DNA of 64,000 nt from Chelativorans multitrophicus (GTDB taxonomy: Bacteria; Pseudomonadota; Alphaproteobacteria; Rhizobiales; Rhizobiaceae): positions 1,116,001 to 1,180,000 of the forward strand of contig NZ_JAAAPL010000001.1 in NCBI RefSeq assembly GCF_011317445.1, written 5' to 3'. A program made the translations under genes and the position numbers. Shown here in pieces: positions 17,599 to 25,469 of this stretch. Position 1 is the first letter of the stretch. The number at the start of each line of letters is the position of its first letter. The notes below the pieces were generated by a model. That model was not told where the DNA came from and ran no database searches. It saw only the letters and a list, made by a program, of their open reading frames with translations.

Positions 17599-18449
17599 GC
17601 GGGCTCAACCGGTGTGGAGCCGGGCAGTCCCCATTCGGCCCACGCGCCGTCATAGACGGCTACATCCTCCTTGCCCAGGAGATGGAGCGCGAAAACCAGC
17701 GCGCATGCCGTTACGCCGGAGCCGCAGGACGCAACGGCTGGACGGGAGAAGTCGAGCCCCGCCTGCAGAAAGGCCGCGCGAAGCGCCTGCGGCGATTTCA
17801 TTTCGCCAGTCGCCGGGTCGGTCATCAGATTGAAGGGAAGATTGAGACTTCCGGGAATATGGCCGGACCGAAGTCCGGGACGCGCTTCCTTCTCTTCCGC
17901 GTGGAAGCGGGCGGCGGAGCGCGCGTCAATCACTTGCTCCGCTCCGGTGGAAAGATTGGCGAGCAGCTGCGCTTTGTCGCGTATCTTCGCAGGGTTAAAG
18001 CGGGCCACAAAATTTGCGCGCGTGCGAGACCTCACTTCGTGAGTGACGGGCCGGCCCTCCGCCAGCCATTTTTTGAGCCCGCCATCCAGAATGGCGACAT
18101 TCACATGGCCGAAGGTGCGGAACATCCACCAGGCGCGGCCTGCCGACATCAGCCCCGGCGTGTCGTAGATGATCACCGTGTGTCCATTCGAGATGCCGAA
18201 GGCGGAGGAGTGCTCGGCAAAGACCTCCGGAGGCGGAAGCATGTGCGGGAGCGGGTTCTTGTGATCGGCGATCGCATCAACATCGAAAAATTGGGCGCCG
18301 GGAATGTGGCGTTCGGAAAAATCCTCCTCAGCCGTGGGCGCCACGCCGGGAAGCTTGAAGGATGCGTCAAGCAGGACCAGATCGGGATCGTCGAGATGAG
18401 CGGCAAGCCATTCCGTTGTGACAAGTGAACCGTTCTGCTGCCGCTGCAA
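17595..18449 (-). CDS. Rhodanese-type sulfurtransferase, 3-mercaptopyruvate sulfurtransferase family
   Basis: A two-domain rhodanese of 284 residues. The catalytic loop Cys242-Gly-Ser-Gly-Val-Thr matches the 3-mercaptopyruvate sulfurtransferase signature (CG[ST]GVT) better than that of thiosulfate rhodaneses. The inactive first domain is about residues 10-135 and the active one about 165-280. The start is taken as TTG at 18449, 6 bases after a perfect AGGAGG; an ATG at 18479 lies upstream of that site and is less likely. It is the first gene of module B and overlaps the flavoprotein gene by ATGA. Confidence 0.87.
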   Translation of the reverse strand: MQRQQNGSLVTTEWLAAHLDDPDLVLLDASFKLPGVAPTAEEDFSERHIPGAQFFDVDAIADHKNPLPHMLPPPEVFAEHSSAFGISNGHTVIIYDTPGLMSAGRAWWMFRTFGHVNVAILDGGLKKWLAEGRPVTHEVRSRTRANFVARFNPAKIRDKAQLLANLSTGAEQVIDARSAARFHAEEKEARPGLRSGHIPGSLNLPFNLMTDPATGEMKSPQALRAAFLQAGLDFSRPAVASCGSGVTACALVFALHLLGKEDVAVYDGAWAEWGLPGSTPVEPA

Positions 18450-18770
18450 TGAAGACCTCCTGTTCAATGCGCAAACCATTTTCAAGATGACTGGCGCGAC
18501 CGTCGGCCGAGCACAATTTTGCATATATTGCAAATTTTTGCTCGCATGTTTAGCTATTTGGATATCAAACCTGACTATTGGATGCAATAGGTTTCTCGCA
18601 TATTGCTTATATAGCAACAAAAAATATTCGATACTGCATCTTGCGCTTTCGCTGGTTGAAGCGCTCAGGCAGCAGCAACATACTGATGAATCGGCCGGAT
18701 TAGGCCTGGTACGGCAGCCGAATCCGCCTTCGATCGCGATTAGACGCAAGGGGTCTATCAAGGCGTGGAA
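18450..18770. promoter_or_regulatory. AT-rich control region upstream of the module B operon
   Basis: This 321-base stretch between the sulfurtransferase start and the LysR stop holds no convincing gene. Its middle (about 18480-18650) is strikingly AT-rich compared with the neighbourhood and is full of TTGC/GCAA words. Like the module A control region it contains the phrase CATGTTTAGC or a close variant (18544-18553 here; TATGTTTAGC at 11644-11653 there). It is probably the promoter and operator of the leftward operon. Confidence 0.55.
18603..18617. promoter_or_regulatory. Putative operator TTGCT-N5-AGCAA, module B control region
   Basis: TTGCT TATAT AGCAA, with the same arms and spacer length as the site at 11618-11632. 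It lies about 155 bases upstream of the sulfurtransferase TTG start. Confidence 0.5.
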
Positions 18771-19664
18771 CTAACCATTGAGATAGTTGCTGCTGGCGAC
18801 GCGAGCGATCGCCGCCACTCGTTCTGGAAGCGGATCCTCATGATGCCCGGCATAGATCGCGTGATAGGTCATTGGCGCCAGCTTCTCGCCGATCGGTAGT
18901 AGGATTAGCTCTTTAGAGCTGATCAGGGGACGAATGATGCATTCGGGAAGGTAGGCAATCCCAACCCCTTCGCGCACAAGATGGATGATTGTCGGAAGTG
19001 AGTTGGTATTGAAGACCCGGTTCTCTAACGGAATGGCGTGTCTACCGAGGAGCGCTCTCAACGATTGGTCTGGAACCGATCCCACGGAATAACTCACAAT
19101 CGGGCAGTCCTCGATATCCGCTATTGAGGTAGGCGGGGAGGAAAAACGACTAGCCGGACTGCCGACCCACACGCAATCAAAGGTTCCAAGTTCGACCGCA
19201 TAAAACCCGTCGCTTGCGGCGCTCCCGACACCGAACGCCAAGTCAAGTTCCCCGTGTTGAAGCTGTTGGTAAAGCTTGGGCGTTGCATCGACCGTTAAAC
19301 TCAATTTCAACATGGGGAACGCTTCGCGCATCAACTTGGCAAAATCCGGAAACCAAGTGTGGATGATGGTATCTATGATGCCGATCGAAACGCTGCCCTG
19401 GATGGCGTCCGGGTGGCTCACGTCAAGTACAAAGGCTGACGCCAAATTTACGATCCGTTGGGCCTTGGCGAAAGCAACACGCCCCTCCCGCGTCAACGTT
19501 ACGGAGCGGGAGTTTCGGTCCAGCAACTTCACCCCGAGTTCTGCCTCTAGAGCGCGAATTCGGTTCGAGATTGCCGCTTGGGTACTGTTAAGCCGTTCTG
19601 CCGCTGCGCTAAAACTCCGCAAGCGCGCCACCCACACAAACGTCTCCAAAAACCGTGTGTTCAT
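18771..19664 (-). CDS. LysR family transcriptional regulator
   Basis: A 297-residue LysR protein from the ATG at 19664 (AGGAAG upstream). The N-terminal helix-turn-helix is MNTRFLETFVWVARLRSFSAAAERLNSTQAAISNRIRALE in family terms (residues 1-40); the remainder is the two-lobed effector domain. It is divergent from the ABC importer operon with a 205-base gap, the standard arrangement for a LysR activator of that operon. Its composition is visibly less GC-rich than the core genes. Confidence 0.92.
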   Translation of the reverse strand: MNTRFLETFVWVARLRSFSAAAERLNSTQAAISNRIRALEAELGVKLLDRNSRSVTLTREGRVAFAKAQRIVNLASAFVLDVSHPDAIQGSVSIGIIDTIIHTWFPDFAKLMREAFPMLKLSLTVDATPKLYQQLQHGELDLAFGVGSAASDGFYAVELGTFDCVWVGSPASRFSSPPTSIADIEDCPIVSYSVGSVPDQSLRALLGRHAIPLENRVFNTNSLPTIIHLVREGVGIAYLPECIIRPLISSKELILLPIGEKLAPMTYHAIYAGHHEDPLPERVAAIARVASSNYLNG

Positions 19665-19733
19665 TCGCCCGCTTCCTAAGCAAGAAACCAACTCAGACGC
19701 TGTCATCTATTCAAATTCCTGATCACAAGGCCA

Positions 19734-19756
19734 CATTTTTTGTCGTTTGCGAAATG
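19734..19756. promoter_or_regulatory. Possible LysR-type operator
   Basis: CATTT (19734-19738) and AAATG (19752-19756) form an inverted repeat with a 13-base spacer, placed between the divergent LysR gene and the ABC importer genes. It is a weak motif, offered only because of its position. Confidence 0.25.
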
Positions 19757-19869
19757 ATTGGGTGCCTCGTTAGAGTGACAATGCCTACCCGACCGACAGC
19801 GCCGCCTTGTGTTGCGGTCGTGGCGCCAAAACCTCTGCCTCGGCAAGTTGGGACGGGAGGAAACTCTAA

Positions 19870-21549
19870 ATGGGGAACGAAGCCATGACGCATCAAAGAA
19901 ATGCACTGGGCTCTGGCAACTCGCTTAATGCAGGATCGAGCCGCCGCCAGTTCTTGAGAGGGCTTGGTATTGCTGCATCTGTTGCAGCCACTGGGATTCC
20001 ATTCCAGGTGCAAGCAGCGGAAGACGGAAGGCTACTGCGACTAACCGGTACGGTTGGCGATCCTGATCCTCATCGGGCCACGGACATTCCGGGCTCGATC
20101 TTGATGTTTAACCTGTACGATTTTCTTGTCCGTCCCGCCCAGGGCGGACAGATCCTGCCGGCCCTGGCGGAGTCATGGTCGACGTCCGAAGACGGTCGGG
20201 CATACACCTTCACGCTCCGGAACGACGTGGTGTTTCACGACGGAGCCAAGCTGACTGCGGCTGACGTCGTCTTCTCACTCAATCGCATCAAGACAATGAA
20301 ACGCGGGTTTTCCGCGCTATTCGACTTTGTCGAAAGCGTCGAGAGTTCCGGCGATTATGAAGTCGTCTTCCGGCTACGGGAGCCTTATTCGCCGTTCCTC
20401 AGCAGCCTTACCCGCTTGGCGATCGTCAACAGCGCGCTGATCCGGGCTAATTTAGCCGACGGCCAGTATGGCGACATGAAGGATTATGGGCAGGCGTTTC
20501 TGGGGCAAGCCGACGCAGGGTCCGGGCCTTACACGCTCGCGCAGCACAACCCTCAGCAGGAAACAGTCCTCACCCTGTATCCGTCCTACCACCTCAAATT
20601 GGCTGAAGATGTTCCAAGCGAGGTACGGACCCTCTACAGCATCGACCCGGCGACGGTTCGCACAATCGCAAGCCGGGGCGAGCTTGAACTGACAAGGGTC
20701 AGCCTTCCACCGGAGATCCTGGCCTCACTGGCGAGATTGGATGGCGTGAAACTCGGCCAAGATCGCGGCACCGATATGATGCAGTTCAAGCTGAACATGA
20801 TGAAGGCACCGACTGACGATCTGGAGTTCCGCCGCGCCGTTAGCCTAGGATTCAACTATGAGGCTCTCTACAGCTTGCTGGATATCGCAGGCGTAAGCTC
20901 CGGTATTCCCGCGAGAGGTCCTATCCCGCAAGGTGCCATGGGCTACAGCCAGGACGTGCCGATCATGAAGCGTGACCTTGAAGGCGCGAAAGCTGCGCTG
21001 GCGCGGTCGAAATATGCCGGCGACGGTGCACCACCATTGACCGTGTTGTGGGCAAGTGAGTTTGCCCAGGTCCAAAAATATGCGCTGCTCTTTCAGAGCA
21101 GCATGGCTGAAGTGGGGATAAAGGTGGAGTTGTCTCCGGCACCTTGGGCGCAGTACCAGAAAATGATCACGACCGCGGAAACGACGCCTAACGTCTGTAT
21201 GCTCTATGTCGGGCTAACCACGCCCGATATCGACTCGTTGTTCTGGCCCACCTACCACTCCTCGGCCGCAGGCACATACAACTCCATGCAATGGCTGCAA
21301 AACCCGGAAATCGACGAGGCTTTGGAGCGTGGCCGCGAAATTCTAGATCCGACGGCGCGGACAAAGCATTATCAGGAGTTGGCAAAGAAAATATCCGATC
21401 TGTATCCTGCAATATTTGCCTATGACCGAATAAACGTGGTCGCAATGAATAAGCGTCTCAAAGCTCCGGCTTTGGAAGATCTTAATCAGAGCATCCCCGT
21501 CTGGGGCGGAAACTACCAGTTCCGTATGATGGACATTTCTCGCGCCTGA
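19870..21549 (+). CDS. ABC transporter peptide-type substrate-binding protein (SBP family 5)
   Basis: A periplasmic binding protein of the DppA/OppA family with 559 residues. A twin-arginine-like signal (SRRQFLRGLGIAASVAATG, residues 24-42) is followed by a likely cleavage after VQAAEDG. Family phrases include LAESWSTSEDGRAYTFTLRNDVVFHDG, KLTAADVVFSLNRI and the C-terminal YQELAKKISDLYPAIFAY. The ATG at 19870 has GGGAGG 9 bases upstream; an ATG five codons later is an alternative. It binds the ligand of the importer encoded next. Confidence 0.93.
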   Translation: MGNEAMTHQRNALGSGNSLNAGSSRRQFLRGLGIAASVAATGIPFQVQAAEDGRLLRLTGTVGDPDPHRATDIPGSILMFNLYDFLVRPAQGGQILPALAESWSTSEDGRAYTFTLRNDVVFHDGAKLTAADVVFSLNRIKTMKRGFSALFDFVESVESSGDYEVVFRLREPYSPFLSSLTRLAIVNSALIRANLADGQYGDMKDYGQAFLGQADAGSGPYTLAQHNPQQETVLTLYPSYHLKLAEDVPSEVRTLYSIDPATVRTIASRGELELTRVSLPPEILASLARLDGVKLGQDRGTDMMQFKLNMMKAPTDDLEFRRAVSLGFNYEALYSLLDIAGVSSGIPARGPIPQGAMGYSQDVPIMKRDLEGAKAALARSKYAGDGAPPLTVLWASEFAQVQKYALLFQSSMAEVGIKVELSPAPWAQYQKMITTAETTPNVCMLYVGLTTPDIDSLFWPTYHSSAAGTYNSMQWLQNPEIDEALERGREILDPTARTKHYQELAKKISDLYPAIFAYDRINVVAMNKRLKAPALEDLNQSIPVWGGNYQFRMMDISRA

Positions 21550-21566
21550 TTCATCAAGCACCGCGT

Positions 21567-21590
21567 CGGGCGCCCGCAATCGTGCGCCCG
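21567..21590 (+). other. Hairpin between the binding-protein and permease genes
   Basis: CGGGCGC (21567-21573) and GCGCCCG (21584-21590) form a 7-bp GC stem with a 10-base loop, directly after the binding-protein stop. It has no T-run. In binding-protein operons such hairpins commonly stabilise the upstream message and lower permease expression. Confidence 0.5.
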
Positions 21591-21625
21591 CTAGCGGTTA
21601 GTAAGAACTCCGGAAGTTCTCATCC

Positions 21626-22660
21626 ATGTTGTCTATCCTGCGCAGGTATCGCTTTATCGCCGGTCGGTCGGGCCACGCGATCGTGGTGCTGACAGGCGTC
21701 TCCATACTTGTGTTTGTATTGGCTCGTGCCATTCCGGGGGACCCGGCACGGCTGGCGCTCGGCCCTTCCGCTTCAAGCGAGCAGGTCGCCCAGTTGCGGC
21801 TGGACATGGGTCTCGATGAGCCATTGCTCATCCAATACTATAACTTTGTAACCAACGCCCTTCGCCTCGATTTCGGTGTGTCTATTTTCACAAACCGGGC
21901 AGTCAGTTCAGACCTGGCGGCAACGTTGCCTGCCACGGTCGAACTGGTCTTGGTGGCCGGTCTGATCATGATCATCGGAGGGCTGTGGCTTGGTGCGGTC
22001 AGCGCACGCTATCGTGACCGCTGGCCCGACAATCTTTCGCGAATGGCCGCCCTTTGCTCCGTGGCAATGCCAAACTTCGTCTGGGCCATTCTTCTGATGC
22101 TGGTGTTTTCCTACTGGCTGGATCTCCTGCCGGCAATCGGTCAGCTCAGCACCGGGGTGCCCAAGCCGCCGCCAATTACGGGACTGCTGATCGTCGATGC
22201 GATGCTGCGCGGACAATGGTCGGTCGCCGGCGATGCACTGTCGCACATAATCCTTCCAGCCTTCGCACTGTCCCTGCCCGGCTTGGCGCAGACGATCCGC
22301 CTGACAAGGACGAACATGATCAATACTTATTCCAGGCCGTTTATCGAGTTCGCGAGAGCATACGGGTTTTCCGAGCGGCAGATCGCATATCGCTGGGCGA
22401 TGCGGCCTTCGCTTGTGCCGACGCTGACCCTCGTGGGGATGAACATCGCCGTCCTTCTCGGCAACGCCTTTCTCGTCGAAACGGTTTTCGGGTGGCCGGG
22501 CATGGCAAAATACGGGGTCGAGGCGGTTTTGCGCAAGGATCTCAATGCTGTGGCGGCCGTCGTGCTGGTGATTTGCCTGGCTTTCATCCTCATCAACGCG
22601 CTGGTCGATGCCGTGATCATCTACGTGAACCCGAAACTGCGGGCGCGGAGATCCAAATGA
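21626..22660 (+). CDS. ABC transporter permease, DppB type
   Basis: Inner-membrane subunit of the peptide-type importer, with 344 residues and about six membrane helices. The N-terminal VLTGVSILVFVLARAIPGDPARLALG is the typical DppB/OppB start. The EAA loop is EFARAYGFSERQIAYRWAMRPSLVPTLTL. The stop overlaps the next start as ATGA. Confidence 0.93.
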   Translation: MLSILRRYRFIAGRSGHAIVVLTGVSILVFVLARAIPGDPARLALGPSASSEQVAQLRLDMGLDEPLLIQYYNFVTNALRLDFGVSIFTNRAVSSDLAATLPATVELVLVAGLIMIIGGLWLGAVSARYRDRWPDNLSRMAALCSVAMPNFVWAILLMLVFSYWLDLLPAIGQLSTGVPKPPPITGLLIVDAMLRGQWSVAGDALSHIILPAFALSLPGLAQTIRLTRTNMINTYSRPFIEFARAYGFSERQIAYRWAMRPSLVPTLTLVGMNIAVLLGNAFLVETVFGWPGMAKYGVEAVLRKDLNAVAAVVLVICLAFILINALVDAVIIYVNPKLRARRSK

Positions 22661-23508
22661 CGACTCGCCTCGCCATCCCCATTGCCCTGCGCCGGTATTC
22701 GCGCAATCCCGCCTCCCTTATCGGCGCTGCAACGGTTCTCGTCGTTGTCGTGGCCGCAGTCCTGGCGCCTTACATCACCCCTTTTCCCGAGCACGCCGGT
22801 ACGTTTGTCGACTTCGCAAATATGGGACAGCCTCCAAGCAGCGTGCACCTCCTAGGCACCGACCTGATAGGGCGAGATATTTTTTCGCGCATTCTCTTCG
22901 GCTTTAGGAGTTCGCTTCTGCTCGCCGTCATCGTCCTGTCCATCGCGGTGAGCTTCGGCACGTTCGTGGGGCTTCTTGCGGGATATGGAAGCCCGGCGAC
23001 GCGAACCGTGCTGATGTATGTCATCGACATTTTCCTTTCGCTCCCTTCGCTGTTGCTGGCGATGGCGATCATCGGCCTATTCCGCCCCTCGCAGATCGTC
23101 GCGATGATGGCTGTCTCCGTCGTCTGGTGGCCGTGGTACGCGCGCTTGGTGGGAAATCTCGTCTGGTCGATCCGTCGCGAAGGCTTCGTTCTTTCGGCAG
23201 AGCTCGTCGGTGCATCAAAGGCGCGGATCGCATTGCTGGAAATCCTGCCCAACTGCATTCCCTCCCTGCTGACCAAGGCCAGCATAGACATGGGCCTTGT
23301 CGTGCTGCTCGGTGCAAGCCTGAGTTTCGTGGGGCTTGGCGCCCCTCCGCCCCAGCCGGATCTGGGCACGATGGTTGCCGAAGGCGCGAGCTATCTACCC
23401 GAATACTGGTGGCTGTCCATCAGCGCGGGGTTCGCGATCTTCATTCTCGTGATCGGCTTCAATCTCGTTGGGGATGGGCTTCAAGACCTATTCGACGCGG
23501 AGCAATGA
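22657..23508 (+). CDS. ABC transporter permease, DppC type
   Basis: Second permease, 283 residues. The ATG at 22657 overlaps the first permease stop by four bases; the frame continues upstream inside that gene but is not used. It has the N-terminal OppC-type helix (about 23-45), LLGTDLIGRDIFSRILFG, the EAA loop LVGASKARIALLEILPNC, and the C-terminal FNLVGDGLQDLFDAE typical of DppC. Confidence 0.93.
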   Translation: MTTRLAIPIALRRYSRNPASLIGAATVLVVVVAAVLAPYITPFPEHAGTFVDFANMGQPPSSVHLLGTDLIGRDIFSRILFGFRSSLLLAVIVLSIAVSFGTFVGLLAGYGSPATRTVLMYVIDIFLSLPSLLLAMAIIGLFRPSQIVAMMAVSVVWWPWYARLVGNLVWSIRREGFVLSAELVGASKARIALLEILPNCIPSLLTKASIDMGLVVLLGASLSFVGLGAPPPQPDLGTMVAEGASYLPEYWWLSISAGFAIFILVIGFNLVGDGLQDLFDAEQ

Positions 23509-23509
23509 C

Positions 23510-24478
23510 GTGGCGAATATAATTGAAATCAAATCGCTTTCCGTCGACTTCCGCAGTGTTGAGGGCACGATACACGCCGTTCGCGACGTGAGCCTTCACA
23601 TCGGTGCCGGCGAACGGGTCGCCGTGGTCGGGGAATCCGGAAGCGGCAAATCCGTTACGGCACGGGCGATCCTTGGCCTGCTGCCGCACCGCACCGCACG
23701 CTCCTCCGGAAGCATCCTGTTTGAGAATACCGAGATCCTGAACAGCCACCGTTCGGATCGGCTTCGCGGCCGCGACATCACGATGATCTTTCAGGACCCC
23801 ACCGCCGCGCTCAACCCGATGTTTCGGGTGCGGGAACAGTTCGCGGCTGTGCTGGCTCGCGGCGCCGCAGATCCCGCAAAGGGAGATCCGTCTGAGCGGA
23901 TGAACGAAGCGCTCCGGCAAGTTTCCATCACGGACCCCGAGCGTGTCCTTGACAGCTATGCGTTTGAACTGAGCGGAGGACTTAACCAGCGCGTTATGAT
24001 CGCCATGGCGCTGGCCAACCATCCGCGTCTGATCCTAGCCGACGAACCCGGCACCGCGCTCGATGTCACTGTCCAGAACCAGACCCTCAAGATCATGCGG
24101 GACCTGACCGAGCGCCAGAATTCATCGGTGCTTCTGATCTCCCACAATCTCGGTGTGGTACGCAGCTTCGCCGACCGCATCTACATCATGTATGCCGGAT
24201 CCATCGTTGAGGAAGGACGGACCGCGGACGTCTTCCGCTCGCCCCAGCACCCTTACACTCAAGCGCTGATCAATGCAGTTCCGAGGCTCTCCGCCAGGAT
24301 CGGGCCGAAAGGCATACCTGGAAGCGTGCCTTCCGCGAGAAGCGACATCAATGGCTGCGCTTTTGCGCCCCGCTGCAAATTTTCGCGCCCGAATTGCATG
24401 AACGGGACTATCGGTTTGCGTGGAGCGGGGCAACACCGCGCTGCATGCGTCTTGCTGGACGAGGTGGCGGCGCCATGA
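23510..24478 (+). CDS. ABC transporter ATP-binding protein, DppD type
   Basis: First ATPase of the importer, 322 residues from the GTG at 23510 just after the DppC-type stop. Walker A GESGSGKS is at about residues 43-50; Walker B LILADEPGTALD and the C-terminal oligopeptide domain with GCAFAPRCKF are present. The signature motif reads LSGGLNQRVMIAMAL, close to the usual LSGGMRQR. The stop overlaps the next gene as ATGA. Confidence 0.93.
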   Translation: MANIIEIKSLSVDFRSVEGTIHAVRDVSLHIGAGERVAVVGESGSGKSVTARAILGLLPHRTARSSGSILFENTEILNSHRSDRLRGRDITMIFQDPTAALNPMFRVREQFAAVLARGAADPAKGDPSERMNEALRQVSITDPERVLDSYAFELSGGLNQRVMIAMALANHPRLILADEPGTALDVTVQNQTLKIMRDLTERQNSSVLLISHNLGVVRSFADRIYIMYAGSIVEEGRTADVFRSPQHPYTQALINAVPRLSARIGPKGIPGSVPSARSDINGCAFAPRCKFSRPNCMNGTIGLRGAGQHRAACVLLDEVAAP

Positions 24479-25458
24479 CCATACCGTTGCTTGAAATTCG
24501 CGATCTCCAGAAGACCTTCCCCGTTGGTGGGCACAAGGTCCATGCCCTCGATTGCGTTAGCCTTTCCGTGCCGGAATTCGAGACTCTTGCCATCGTGGGC
24601 GAGTCCGGATCGGGCAAGTCTACCCTGGCCAATATCATTGTAGGCGCCCTCGGTGCCGATGCCGGTTCCGTGACCTTTGACGGCGTCGAGCTCCGACCCG
24701 ACCGAACCGCGGCGCAGCGCCAACAGATCAGCCTGGTGCAGCAAAACCCCTATTCCGCACTGAACCCACGCCGCAGCATCGGCAGCGCGATCGAGCTCCC
24801 GCTGATCGTACATGGTGTCGGCACGCGCCACGAGCGGCGTGACCGGGTGGAAGAGCTCCTTCAGATGGTTCAATTGCCGTCCGATTTCCGGACGCGGTCC
24901 CCCGCCTCCTTGTCGGGAGGTCAGCGGCAGCGGGTCGCGATTGCACGGGCGATCGCGACCAATCCCAAGCTTCTGGTTCTGGACGAGCCGACCTCCGCGC
25001 TGGACGTTTCGGTTCAGGCGCACGTGCTCGATCTCCTGGCCAGCCTGCAGCAGCGGCTTGGCTTGACCTATATCTTCATCACGCATGATCTCGGCGTCGT
25101 CCGGACGTTCTGCAGCCGCGTGGCGGTGATGTATGGCGGACGCATCGTCGAAATGGGACAGGTCGACGAGATATTCGGTCGCCCCCGGCATCGCTACACG
25201 ACCAACCTTCTCAGTTCCGTGCCGACGATCAGCGAGGAAGACGAGGCTGCCAAACCCGCATGGCCCTGGGCCAGTTCTCCCGTCTTTCCCGATGGCGGAC
25301 CGAACGACTGCGGCTTCCTTCCACGATGCCCCTTCGCCACCGAGGAATGCCGCGGCGCGGTGCCGCCAATGGTCGAGGTGTCTCCCACCCATCGGCATCG
25401 CTGTGCCGTGCCCAACGTCATCGACACCGTCGGTGTCCCGATCGATTGCTCCGTCTGA
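24475..25458 (+). CDS. ABC transporter ATP-binding protein, DppF type
   Basis: Second ATPase, 327 residues from the ATG at 24475 (ATGA overlap with the first). Walker A GESGSGKST, Q-loop LVQQNPYSALNPR, signature LSGGQRQRVAIARAI, Walker B LLVLDEPTSALD and H-loop FITHDLGVV are all intact. The C-terminus has the cysteine-containing GFLPRCPFA segment common in OppF/DppF. It completes a five-part importer. Confidence 0.94.
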   Translation: MTIPLLEIRDLQKTFPVGGHKVHALDCVSLSVPEFETLAIVGESGSGKSTLANIIVGALGADAGSVTFDGVELRPDRTAAQRQQISLVQQNPYSALNPRRSIGSAIELPLIVHGVGTRHERRDRVEELLQMVQLPSDFRTRSPASLSGGQRQRVAIARAIATNPKLLVLDEPTSALDVSVQAHVLDLLASLQQRLGLTYIFITHDLGVVRTFCSRVAVMYGGRIVEMGQVDEIFGRPRHRYTTNLLSSVPTISEEDEAAKPAWPWASSPVFPDGGPNDCGFLPRCPFATEECRGAVPPMVEVSPTHRHRCAVPNVIDTVGVPIDCSV

Positions 25459-25469
25459 GCGTAATCACC

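Noticed and set aside
22054-22656. Long N-terminal extension of the second ABC permease
   Set aside because: The codons lie inside the first permease gene in another frame; the ATGA overlap at 22657 gives the normal family N-terminus.
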